DNA of 64,000 nucleotides from Leptodactylus fallax (Eukaryota; Chordata; Amphibia; Anura; Leptodactylidae), in contig CAMRHE010000063.1 of assembly GCA_947044405.1 (NCBI GenBank), positions 4,061,001 through 4,125,000 of the forward strand. The letters are read 5' to 3'. This document shows, piece after piece, positions 36,689 to 46,767 of this stretch. Within the stretch, counting starts at the first letter, position 1, and every line of letters starts with the position of its first letter. The translations under genes were made by a program, and so were the position numbers. The notes under the pieces were generated by a model. That model was not told where the DNA came from. It searched no databases and worked only from the letters and a program-made list of their open reading frames with translations.

Positions 36689-36880
36689 ATGAACGGCTTC
36701 AGCACCGAGGAGGACAGCAGGGATGGGCCGCCCGCCCCGGCAGCTCCCTTCTTCGGCCAGACGTGCTGTCTGATAGATGGCGGGGAGCGCTGCGCACGGC
36801 CGGCGGGGAACGCGTCATTCAGTAAGCGGGTGCAGAAGAGCATCTCCCAGAAGAAGCTGAAACTGGACATAGACAAGAGC
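36689..36880 (+). CDS. SAP30L: SAP30L exon 1 (coding part)
   Basis: It holds 64 codons. The start ATG has a purine at -3 (acgATGa) and begins the family N-terminus [10 protein letters not shown]. It ends [10 protein letters not shown] before donor gtgagt. The frame stays open into the intron to about 36949, but that tail is intronic. Confidence 0.96.
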
Positions 36881-39800
36881 GTGAGTCACCCGCATAGACC
36901 GGCGCGGTGTACACTGAGGGGGGGTCTGTACTGTACTAGTGTATACTGAGGGGGGTCTGTACTGTACTAGTGTATACTGAGGGGGGGTCTGTACTGTACT
37001 AGTGTATACTGAGGGGGTCTGTACCGTACTAGTGTATACTGAGGGGGTCTGTACCGTACTAGTGTATACTGGGGGGGTCTGTACTGTACTAGTGTATACT
37101 GAGGGGGTCTGTACTGTACTGGTGTATACTGAGGGGGGTCTGTACCGTACTGGTGTATACTGGTGGGGGGTCTGTACCGTACTAGTGTACACTGAGGGGG
37201 TCTGTACTGTACTAGTGTATACTGAGGGGGGTCTGTACGCGTACTAGTGTATACTGAGGGGGGGTCTGTACTGTACTAGTGTATACTGGGGGGTCTGTAC
37301 TGTACTAGTGTATACTGAGGGGGGGTCTGTACTGTACTAGTGTATACTGAGGGGGGGTCTGTACTGTACTAGTGTATACTGGGGGGGTCTGTACTGTACT
37401 AGTGTATACTGAGGGGGGGTCTGTACTGTACTAGTGTATACTGAGGGGGGTCTGTACTGTACTAGTGTATACTGAGGGGGGGTCTGTACTGTACTAGTGT
37501 ATACTGAGGGGGGGTCTGTACTGTACTAGTGTATACTGAGGGGGTCTGTACCGTACTGGTGTATACTGAGGGGGGTCTGTACTGTACTAGTGTATACTGG
37601 GGGGGGTCTGTACTGTACTAGTGTATACTGAGGGGGTCTGTACCGTACTGGTGTATACTGAGGGGGGGTCTGTACTGTACTAGGACGGGGGTGTATACTG
37701 AGGGGGTCTGTACCGTACTAGTGTATACTGGGGGGGTCTGTACCGTACTAGTGTATACTGAGGGGGGTCTGTACCGTACTAGTGTATACTGAGGGGGGTC
37801 TGTACTGTACTAGTGTATACTGAGGGGGGTCTGTACTGTACTAGTGTATACTGAGGGGGGGTCTGTACTGTACTAGTGTATACTGGGGGGGGTCTGTACT
37901 GTACTAGTGTATACTGAGGGGGTCTGTACTGTACTAGTGTATACTGAGGGGGGGTCTGTACTGTACTAGTGTATACTGAGGGGGGTCTGTACCGTACTAG
38001 TGTATACTGGGGGGGTCTGTACTGTACTAGTGTATACTGAGGGGGGTCTGTACTGTACTGGTGTATTGACTGAGGGGGTCTGTACCGTACTAGTGTATAC
38101 TGAGGGGGGGTCTGTACTGTACTAGTGTATACTGGGGGGGTCTGTACTGTACTAGTGTATACTGAGGGGGGTCTGTACCGTACTGGTGTATACTGGGGGG
38201 GTCTGTACCGTACTAGTGTATACTGAGGGGGGTCTGTACTGTACTAGTGTATACTGGGGGGGTCTGTACTGTACTAGTGTATACTGAGGGGGGGGTCTGT
38301 ACCGTACTAGTGTATACTGAGGGGGGGTCTGTACCGTACTAGTGTATACTGAGGGGGGGTCTGTACTGTACTAGTGTATACTGAGGGGGGGGTCTGTACC
38401 GTACTGGTGTATACTGAGGGGGGTCTGTACCGTACTGGTGTATACTGAGGGGGGTCTGTACCGTACTGGTGTATACTGAGGGGGGGTCTGTACCGTACTG
38501 GTGTATACTGAGGGGGGTCTGTACCGTACTGGTGTATACTGAGGGGGGTCTGTACCGTACTGGTGTATACTGAGGGGGGGTCTGTACCGTACTGGTGTAT
38601 ACTGAGGGGGGGGGTCTGTACCGTACTGGTGTATACTGAGGGGGGTCTGTACCGTACTGGTGTATACTGAGGGGGTCTGTACCGTACTGGTGTATACTGA
38701 GGGGGGTCTGTACCGTACTAGTGTATACTGAGGGGGGGTCTGTACCGTACTGGTGTATACTGAGGGGGTCTGTACCGTACTGGTGTATACTGGGGGGGGG
38801 TCTGTACCGTACTGGTGTATACTGAGGGGGGTCTGTACGCGTACTGGGGGGTGTACACTGTGAGGGGGTCTGTACCGTACTGGTGTATACTGAGGGGGGG
38901 TCTGTACCGTACTGGTGTACACTGAGGGGGGGGTCTGTACCGTACTGGTGTATACTGAGGGGGGGGGGGTCTGTACCGTACTGGTGTATACTGAGGGGGG
39001 GGGTCTGTACCGTACTGGTGTATACTGAGGGGGGGGGGTCTGTACCGTACTGGTGTATACTGAGGGGGGGTCTGTACCGTACTGGTGTATAGTGAGGGGG
39101 GGGGTCTGTACCGTACTGGTGTATACTGAGGAGGGGGGTCTGTACCGTACTGGTGTATACTGAGGAGGGGGGTCTGTACCGTACTGGTGTATATTGAGGA
39201 GGGGGGTCTGTACCGTACTGGTGTATAGTGAGGGGGGGTCTGTACCGTACTGGTGTATAGTGAGGGGGGGGTCTGTACCGTACTGGTGTATAGTGAGGGG
39301 GGGGTCTGTACCGTACTGGTGTATAGTGAGGGGGATCTGTACCGTACTGGTGTACACTGCCGCTAACTGCCCTATAATGTACTCATATGTCACCCGCATA
39401 GACCGGCGCGGTGTACACTGAGGATCTATACTGTACTAGTGTATACTGCTGCTAACTGTACTATAATGTACTCATAAGTCTCCTGCATCATTTGACGTCA
39501 TAGTTTTGTGTATGGGGCCATAGAAATACACAAGTCTGTATATTATTCATAATTTATAGATAATATACAGTCTGTGCAGTTACTGGTTACTGTAGGGGGC
39601 AGCACTGAAAGCCTTTACTATTTATTTCTAATCACCTGCTTGTCTTTTTTAGGTCCGACATCTTTACATTTGTGACTTCCACAAGAATTTTATTCAGAGT
39701 GTTCGGAACAAAAGGAAGAGGAAAACCAGCGATGATGGCGGTGACTCTCCAGAACACGACACTGATGTCCCAGAGGTGAGCGGGGTATTCACATGCAGAT

Positions 39801-41221
39801 GAAACCTGCACACGGGTGGATATGGGGCAGATGATCCAGTCTGTACATCAGCCCTATTTCTCAGCCTAAACCCAGGCAGGAGATGAGGACACCAAGCAAC
39901 ATAGTGATGTCCGTTGCTAGAAGTTCCTGCCTTGGCAGCTGTAATGTCTTCTATATACAGTTTGGGACGATGAGGCTGTTGGGAGGTCAGGACTACTAGG
40001 ATCGTACATTCAGTCCAGGAAATGCAGGCAATGTATGGTCTGGTACTTTCCTGTGTGCCTGGGGCTTTACCAGATGGGTAGGTTGTCAGAAAATAAGCCG
40101 ATCACAGCCTGTCTGGGAAAACTCCAGTACTCGGCTCGCCCACATTGCCCCCGCAGGGGAAGTGGCGCCTTGCACAGTTAAAGTAACTTTAATCCATTTT
40201 GACTGACAATAAGGTAAATGAACTGCTCGGGTACTTGTAACCAGGGGCAGCCATTGGTTTACAGCGATGCTGCTATTGACTCCCATAATACCGCTTCTCT
40301 CCTTTTGCAGGTTGACCTCTTTCAGCTTCAAGTGAACACTCTCCGCAGGTACAAGAGGCATTACAAGCTGCAAACGCGTCCTGGACTCAATAAGGCACAG
40401 CTTGCAGAGGTACGGTGTGAATGCAGTAATAGTACTGAGCACTACAGGAAAAATCTAGTATAGTACGTGTCTCACATGATGGCTGAATGGCCACCACTCA
40501 TTCATTTGACTGTTGCAGACTGTCACTGGTCAGTGGCTACAGCGGTCACATGAATGATATACAGTGCCTTGCAAAAGTATTCATACTCCTTGAACTTTTT
40601 CACTGAGACTAAATTACATGCAGCTGGACTCCATTAACTAATGAAGTGACTTCTGAAGACAATTGTTTGCACTGGATTTTATTTAGTGGTATCCGAGTAA
40701 TGGGGGCTGAATACTTTTGCATGTCACACTTTTCAGATTTTTATTTGAGTAAAATTTTGCAAACCATGTATCATTTTCCTTCCACTTCATAATTATCTGC
40801 TACTTTGTGTTGGTTATCACTGAAAATCTCAATAAAATACATTTACGTTTGTGCTTGGAAGGTGACAAAATGTGAAAAAGTTCAAGGGGTATGAATACTC
40901 TTGCAGGCCTCTGTATGACATCATCACTGCAGGTTTAATAGGACAGGAAATTTAAAGGGGTTAAAATTGATGGCCTATAATCGAGTTGGCCGTTCTGACT
41001 CCTGGCAGATAAAATATATCTTCATATAAGTTACCTATTCTAATATTTGTCGCCTCGCTTTTACAACACATCTCACTCACTTTCCTCAGACGGTGAGCCG
41101 GCACTTCCGGAACATTCCTGTAAATGAAAAGGAAACCCTGGCCTACTTCATCTACATGGTGAAAAGCAACCGGAGCCGCCTGGACCAGAAATCTGAAAGT
41201 AACAAACAGCTGGACGCTTAG
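36689..41221 (+). CDS. SAP30L: SAP30L, Sin3A-associated protein 30-like (complete, four exons)
   Basis: The join 36689-36880, 39653-39775, 40311-40409 and 41090-41221 gives 181 residues (human about 183). All introns are GT..AG and phase 0. SAP30L is a small nuclear and nucleolar protein that bridges the Sin3A-HDAC co-repressor and binds DNA and phosphoinositides. Visible parts: N-terminal [18 protein letters not shown], a zinc-finger region with Cys residues in [11 protein letters not shown] and the C..H pair in YICDFHKNF, a basic nuclear/nucleolar signal NKRKRK, an acidic [12 protein letters not shown], and the C-terminal Sin3-binding region from [20 protein letters not shown] to YFIYMVKSN. 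The N-terminus and overall length fit SAP30L rather than the longer SAP30. The gene lies downstream of GALNT10 in the same orientation, as in human. Confidence 0.96.
36905..39420. repeat. G-clustered ~31-bp minisatellite in SAP30L intron 1
   Basis: About 80 copies of a 29-34-bp unit 'gtgtatactga' + G5-10 + 'tctgtaccgtactg' start about 25 bp after the exon 1 donor. Unit length varies mainly through the G run. The proximal part mostly has tgtactgtactagtg, while the distal part (from about 38390) has taccgtactggtg. All G runs lie on the non-template strand. Repetitive ORFs of up to 342 residues on the minus strand are array artefacts. Confidence 0.95.
39653..39775 (+). CDS. SAP30L: SAP30L exon 2
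   Basis: It holds 41 codons between gtcttttttag| and gag|gtgagc. It encodes [20 protein letters not shown], completing the zinc finger, then the basic KRKRK and an acidic serine-containing stretch. Confidence 0.96.
40311..40409 (+). CDS. SAP30L: SAP30L exon 3
   Basis: It holds 33 codons between ccttttgcag| and gag|gtacgg. It encodes [20 protein letters not shown] and NKAQLAE, the start of the Sin3-interaction domain. Confidence 0.96.
40562..40913. mobile_element. Non-autonomous Tc1/mariner-like element in SAP30L intron 3
   Basis: The 352-bp element has inverted ends: CAGTGCCTTGCAAAAGTATT at left and AATACTCTTGCAGGCCTCTG at right, with AAGGGGTATGAATA matching the left arm inverted. It is flanked by TA on both sides (40560-40561, 40914-40915). 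No transposase ORF is present. Confidence 0.8.
41090..41221 (+). CDS. SAP30L: SAP30L exon 4 (coding part) with stop
   Basis: It holds 43 codons plus TAG (41219-41221) after acceptor ctttcctcag|. It encodes [20 protein letters not shown] and ends [12 protein letters not shown] long 3' UTR probably follows. Confidence 0.96.
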   Translation, partial: TVSRHFRNIPVNEKETLAYFIYMVKSNRSRLDQKSESNKQLDA

Positions 41222-41928
41222 CTGCAGAGACTATGGCACCTGGTTGGCAAAACAAGCAACAGACATTTCATTTGTACATAGGATATGTGAATGCCCCCCT
41301 GTGCCATATCAGATCGTCCTGGTCTACAGGAGCAGACGTTGTCATACAGCATGGACAGTGACAATGGTGGCACTGCACACTGCATGAGACCAGAAACTGT
41401 TTGGGGAGAGAAGCCTGCCATCTTCTTACTGTTTTGTATTGGATCATGTGCCGCTCAATGCCAGGAGGATGTAACGTAAGCTACAGCTGGAGTGGGCATA
41501 GTCCAGCCTCATTGCTTAATATTTGCGCTCACAATTGGAGAATGAAGAAAATGGTTGACAGATCCACGCCACGTCTGTAACTGCAAGAAAATCCTGGAAG
41601 GGATAAGAATGGCCAGGACTGGAAGGTTTTGCTATTGGCGAGGACCAGGGTCTTTAGATCCAGATCTCAGGACCTTTACCTGTGTTATATGCCATCACCC
41701 CTGAGCAGGATACCAAGTGACTACCCGCTGCAGAAGAGAAGCTGTCAGTATACCAGGCCTCAATATCTATATGATAGCAGTGATTGCATCTGCTAAACAG
41801 CCCCCAAAGTGCCAGATCGGGGGGGTTGGGGGTTGTCCAGTAGAAAGTCATACAATTTCCAATATAATTTTGTATCAATTTGTTAGTTTTCAATATCTAT
41901 GCTTGCTGTCATTCAATGGAAACCATAA

Positions 41929-42104
41929 GGCCTCATGCACATGACCAAGTGCGCAGTCCAATGCTCCTTTCCGATAATGAAAAAGCAGGTCTTATCCTGT
42001 TCCGTGAAAACTGAGCCCCCATTAAAGTAAATGGAGCACAGAAGGCATTCAGAGGAGTCTGATGTTATCAGCATGCTTTCTGCTTGCACAGTGTGTATGA
42101 GGCC
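41929..42104. mobile_element. MITE-like, TAA/TAT flanked
   Basis: The ends GGCCTCATGCACATGACC and GTGTGTATGAGGCC are inverted and are flanked by TAA and TAT. About 176 bp, non-coding; probably in the SAP30L 3' UTR. Confidence 0.5.
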
Positions 42105-42397
42105 TATTGGTTTACTTCCAGCGGATGAAGATCTCTCCTGGTCATGTGACGGACTCAGAGGTGCACAGCTTGTTACAGGACACCTTTACTGAGACGAGCC
42201 GTGCCCCTGTGTCTCCATCACATGACTAGGGCATACTATGATCCACTGGAAGTAATCACTATAGATCTCTGAGTGACTGCAAGCAAAGATATGGAAAACT
42301 GTAAGGAATTGATACATAAAATATACTGGGAAATTGTATAACTTCTATCTCTTCATTGATAAAGTGGATTCTGTTCTGGGGAGTGCTAAAAACCATT

Positions 42398-42989
42398 GGG
42401 GGAGATTTAGGGTGTGTTCACACGGTAGAAAATTTTCCGCCCCCCGGAGTTTTCGCCGCAGTCAGCTGTGACGGGATTCCGATGCAGTACATCAGCATTC
42501 AGTCGCGGCATCCCGCTCCTGATTAAGCCCAGATGAATGGGCCTAATCAGGAGCGCGTCTTGAGCCGCGGGCGGAATCCGAGGCAAGATAGGTCATGTTG
42601 CTTTTTTTTTTTCTGCTAGCAGAAAAAAGCCGCTAGAGGGGGAAAAACACTACGGACTCCCATTGAAATGAATGGGAGGAGTTTTTTGAGGCGGATTCCG
42701 CGTCAAAATCCGCTGCCAAAAAACTCCATGTGAACACAGCCTTATGAAGACCGCCATTTTCAAGCCTCCTTATAAATCGGGCGCCCCCTCCCCTGGGGTG
42801 TGTGCCAACACTGAAATCTATGCCTGCTTTATAGCTAGCTTAGTTTTCAGATGTCATTTACACCAGTTTTCTGGATAACTGATGGAGCTGACGGCGCCCT
42901 TGTAAAGTGGAGATGGCAGTGGTAAAACACAGGGGTGACAATTTTTGTTGGAATTTGACTTTTTTTACTCCTATTATATATCTGCCCCA
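42398..42989. repeat. GGGGGAGATTTA-type repeat split by a nested MITE
   Basis: The left stub GGGGGAGATTTA (42398-42409) and the right part from TTATGAAGACC (42742) to TATATCTGCCCCA (42989) belong to one dispersed repeat of the kind also starting at 53622. They are separated by the TTA-flanked MITE 42410-42741. Confidence 0.6.
42410..42741. mobile_element. MITE with TTA target duplication, nested
   Basis: TIRs GGGTGTGTTCACACGG and CCATGTGAACACAGCC with TTA on both sides (42407-42409, 42742-42744). The flanks join into GGGGGAGATTTATGAAG, the start of another repeat family, which shows the original empty site. Confidence 0.8.
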
Positions 42990-43142
42990 ATATGTCAGAC
43001 TCTTCAGAGCTGCTGACTCTACAAGGGGTCAATGATTTATCATGTGACTCCACAGAGCCCTGTAGTGCTGTTCTTCCCTGTTAGGCACTTTGGGGGCTGT
43101 TTTAGTGGTGCAATTTTACCTACTAGTATAACACTATAATAT

Positions 43143-43313
43143 TAAAGGGCTACTCTAGGACTGCTTTCTTCCAGAAACAGCGCCACCCCTGTCCATGGGT
43201 TATGTCTGGTATTACAGCACAGCGCTACAGAATTGAACCAACCAGTGGACAGGTGTGGCGCTGTTCATGGAAGAAATCGGCCATGTTTTTCTTATCCTGA
43301 ACAAGCCCTTTAG
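43143..43313. repeat. Foldback repeat with GCGCCACCCCTGTCCA core
   Basis: The arms AAAGGGCTACTCTAGGAC and ATCCTGAACAAGCCCTTTA, plus CAGCGCCACCCCTGTCCA and TGGACAGGTGTGGCGCTG, pair. Same family as 4179-4484 and 44043-44240. Confidence 0.7.
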
Positions 43314-43434
43314 CAGGTCTGGTCTCTTTAGCAGTGCTCTTCAGGCAGTACATCCGCCCTAAATCCTTGTGTCTTGGATAGCCCTCTTCCACATAGAGAT
43401 CCGTATCATTGGCAGCTTTCGTATGATTCTCAGC

Positions 43435-43440
43435 AATAAA
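43435..43440 (+). terminator. Candidate SAP30L poly(A) signal
   Basis: AATAAA occurs 2.2 kb after the SAP30L stop. Another AATAAA lies at 43637-43642 followed by an AT-rich tract. Which is used cannot be told from sequence. Confidence 0.35.
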
Positions 43441-43636
43441 GGGCGCTCGCAGTGGCAGCCGCCTCTCCAGGACCGGACATGATCTTTTTATTTTTTTACT
43501 ACATGTTTTAATAGTCCCCCTCTATTCCCAGGACTTGCTTTTACCCAGACCCTCGCGCTGCTTGTTACATTACTTGTACTTTAGGGACTTGTTTTTACTT
43601 CAGACTTCTCCATATGTGGATGTCCATTATAGTGTT

Positions 43637-43642
43637 AATAAA
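43637..43642 (+). terminator. Candidate SAP30L poly(A) signal
   Basis: This second AATAAA, in gttaataaagg, lies 2.4 kb after the stop. Further hexamers at 45649-45654 and 45746-45751 could serve a longer 3' UTR. Confidence 0.35.
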
Positions 43643-44042
43643 GGAAATATCTGGAACTGGCAGCGTATATATCGCTTTAACAATTGTAGTTTATGCAGAG
43701 GTTAGGCCTCACGTGGCTTGCTTGGACAGAGGGTGTATGTATCAGTACCTCCTCTGCCGACGTGACCCCTGATGTACCCTGGGGTCTAATTTTTGGAACC
43801 TGTCGCACTTTTTAGTTATTGCCATACTACAGCCTTGTGACAGTCAGGGCATGCTGGGAGTTGTAGTATCGCAAGTAATCGAGCAGATGTAAATTTAAAC
43901 ACTTCATTAAGATGTACTACTCTAGAGATCTATTGCCCAAAAGCAAAGCTTGAGGTATATATCCCTAGAAGAGGATCTGATCCTCTAGATCTACAAGTCA
44001 GTGGCTCCAAAGATCTGGTCCCTTTCTTCTACAGTGTCAGAT

Positions 44043-44240
44043 TAAAGGGGGAAGAAAAAAAAAATGGCCGCTTTCTTCCGCAAAGTGCTACACCTGTCCA
44101 GTGGCTGTGCCGGGTATTGCATTCAGCTCCCTTGAAGTGGATACGTTTGAACTGCAATATCAGGCAAAACCCATAGATGGGAATGATGTGATTTTTGGAG
44201 GAAAGCAGCCATGTCTAACTAATCCTGTACAGCCCCTTTA
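44043..44240. repeat. Foldback repeat, same family
   Basis: The arms 'aaagggggaag' / 'acagcccctt' and 'gccgctttcttccgc' / 'ggaggaaagcagcc' pair, with 'ctacacctgtccagtgg' in the core. Confidence 0.6.
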
Positions 44241-44271
44241 AGCACAGAGTTTACCTTTTGAGTAAAGTGTT

Positions 44272-44679
44272 TAAAGGGGTTTTCCAGGACTTACTGATGA
44301 CCTATTCTTAGGATACATCAGTTGAAGATCCGTGTGGGATCCAACACTCAGGATCCCTGTGGATTAGCTGTTTGAAGTGGTAGTGTCATTCCCTGAGTGC
44401 TGCTTCTGCTTCACAGGTCATGTGACATCACTTTCACTGGTCTCATGGCCTTTTCATAGCTCAACCCCACTCAAGTGAATAGGCTGAGCTGTAATACCAA
44501 GCACAGCCACTATACCTATGTATGGCACTGTGTTTGGTAAGTGGGTGAGCGCTGTGGCCTCTTCACTAAACACTGCAGCCCCTTTAAACAGCTGATCGCC
44601 CAGGTGTCAAACCACTAATCTTCAATTGATTTTGTCTTTAAGATAGGTTATCCATTATTAAGCCTGGAAAATTCCTTTA
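44272..44679. repeat. Dispersed repeat, 'aaggggttttccaggac' type
   Basis: It starts AAAGGGGTTTTCCAGGACTT and ends AAGCCTGGAAAATTCCTTT, which are inverted. Inside are 'gacctattcttaggat' and 'gctgagctgtaataccaag' modules also seen at 21155-21510 and 59711-60070. Confidence 0.65.
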
Positions 44680-45931
44680 GGCCAGGACCCCAAGCTGCGA
44701 AAACTCCACGATTTGGCCACAGCAATTTCAAAAAATGCTTTGTGTTCTGGTAAATCTCAGCATGTCAGTTATACCCACAGAAACGCTGGCGTTTTCCGTA
44801 CAGGTATAATAGGAGCAGAAAGCGATGCGGAAAAAAACGCAATGTGTTTCCACTGCCGTCTTTTTCACAACGCTTTTTGGCTGCGGCTCGCTATTATCAG
44901 CCTTATCCTGAAGGAGCCCTCTGGTAAATATAAATAATGGATAGAAGATATCTGTCTGATGGGGGGTCTGACCACCCCCCACCCATCATGAACCCCCTTC
45001 TTATGATTGATTTGTTCTTAGTTGGCAGATCCCCACTTATTGGATGGTTATCTCCTATCTGCTGAATATTTAGTGGAGTACCCCTTTACTATAAGATGTG
45101 GGCTATATGTGCATTTCTTTTAAGCACAAGGGCTTGCACATCTCGATTTGGGCTACAGCTGCAATTTCTGGCCTTGGCCTTGTGCACATTAGACAACCAG
45201 CTCGAAAATAGATGTGAAGGACGAGGGTGAAGTGTAAAGTTTTCTGTTCTGCCTGATGCGGGGCCTGTATAGGGAAATGTTGAGGTAACATGGTTATAAG
45301 GGACCTGTTCCTGGCCGGTGGGTCAGACCTGATACTATATAGCATTGCTGCCGCTATAGACTAATGAATACAATACGGTGTTCAGTCCTTTTCTGTCAGA
45401 TTTGCTGAGTGGAATTGTCCTCTGTTTTGCCCATTTACCTCTAGCAATTTATGTAGGATTCCCATGTCCAGCCCCCTATAGACTGCGTCACGTGTCAGTC
45501 TTGTGCTGTGTGCACTGCCGCAGTAATAGGGTCACTGACCCCTATGGCGTAAAGCCCTTGTATAATAATGCAGAAGTAACACGCTGTGTACATACACCTC
45601 ACCCCCATGGCACCTAATATCACGATGTGTATAGCTGTTTTATAGTCTAATAAAAACTGCATCGAAATGCAAGGTGTGAATACAGCTTTTTATATTGTGG
45701 AGATGCTACTAGCGATGGGCATACAACACTTATAAAGAAATGGTCAATAAAAATTCTTTTGTACACTTCTTGCCCCATTGGTGTGGTAAAATTTTAGCTT
45801 TGACTAATATTGGCGGTCTACTCATCGAATGTGAACATAATGTAATATCTTAAACTTCGGGTTTTTATTTGTGTAAAAGGGGTCGTCTCAGGATAAAATA
45901 TTCTACATGCTGTTATGCTGTTACATTATTA

Positions 45932-45946
45932 TAGCGCCCCCTGGTG
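45932..45946 (-). promoter_or_regulatory. CTCF-like motif downstream of SAP30L
   Basis: On the minus strand it reads CACCAGGGGGCGCTA, the classical strong CTCF core. Confidence 0.45.
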
Positions 45947-46104
45947 TTCCTGTGCTTCTCTCTGAGCGACTTCCCGACTGAGTCGCCCCACTATGGGGTA
46001 CAAAACAATCTAGGTGGTAAAACTGAGCATGTGTGACCATGACTCTGGGCACATTAGGTGGACATTCTCGAAGGCAATCAAACGAACATCCTGGGACACT
46101 ATAA

Positions 46105-46283
46105 GGGTAAGTTCACACACAGCATGTGCAGGTGGATTTTTGAGGTTGAATTCACCTTTAAAAGCCTCTCAACTCACCTATTTCATTTCAATGGGAGTCA
46201 GTTACAGGGAGGGTGTTTTTATTCTCTTTTTTTTTGACAAATTCCACCTCATAATCTGCCTGCAACAAACTGTGAACATAACT
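46105..46283. mobile_element. MITE with TAA target duplication
   Basis: The ends GGGTAAGTTCACACA and TGTGAACATAACT are flanked by TAA (46102-46104, 46284-46286). 179 bp, non-coding; same end style as 220-469. Confidence 0.65.
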
Positions 46284-46437
46284 TAACAAGCACCTACCAG
46301 CAATATCTGGACAGAAGCATTTTTTTAACTATTTCAATTAAAACTTCTTTTGTATGATGTAACAATAAATTCTTATTTGTGGGACGGCCCCTTTTAAAAG
46401 GGTTGAAAAACAGTTTCCAAAAACTCTATAAAGCTAA

Positions 46438-46581
46438 GGACCCACATAGCGGCCGCAGCAAAAAAAAAGCGATGTGGGAAAAACTGGTGGCAACGTTTTT
46501 GAAAAAACTCAGCATGTTTAATTTTAAGGGAAGAGAAAACTCAATGCAATGCACTTACGTTGTGTTTCACTACATGAGGCC
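46438..46581. mobile_element. MITE-like, TAA/TTA flanked
   Basis: The left end GGACCCACATAGC follows TAA, and the right end TACATGAGGCC precedes TTA. It directly abuts another element at 46585, sharing the TTA. Confidence 0.4.
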
Positions 46582-46584
46582 TTA

Positions 46585-46767
46585 GACTGAGGCAACACAT
46601 TGCAGAAAAGTTGTGGTGGGGTTTTTTTTTTTTTTTTTGCACATTTTGCTGCTTTATTTTATATCAAATCCCTTAAGTCTCCCTTCTGCTAAATGCTCCT
46701 GGTTTTGGCTCAAAAAAAAAAAAAAAATCTGCAAAAAAATGTTTTTCTGCAATGTGTGGCCTCAGCC
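46585..46767. mobile_element. MITE with TTA target duplication
   Basis: TIRs GACTGAGGCAACACATTGCAG and CTGCAATGTGTGGCCTCAGCC with TTA on both sides (46582-46584, 46768-46770). 183 bp; internal poly-T and poly-A arms. Confidence 0.75.

Noticed and set aside
36689..36949. 86-residue continuous frame from the SAP30L ATG
   Set aside because: After residue 64 it runs through the splice donor gtgagt into the intron. The family protein continues in exon 2 at 39653.
38371..39399. 342-residue minus-strand frame rich in YTSTVQTP
   Set aside because: It is a read-through of the G-cluster minisatellite in SAP30L intron 1, with frame changes absorbed by unit-length differences.
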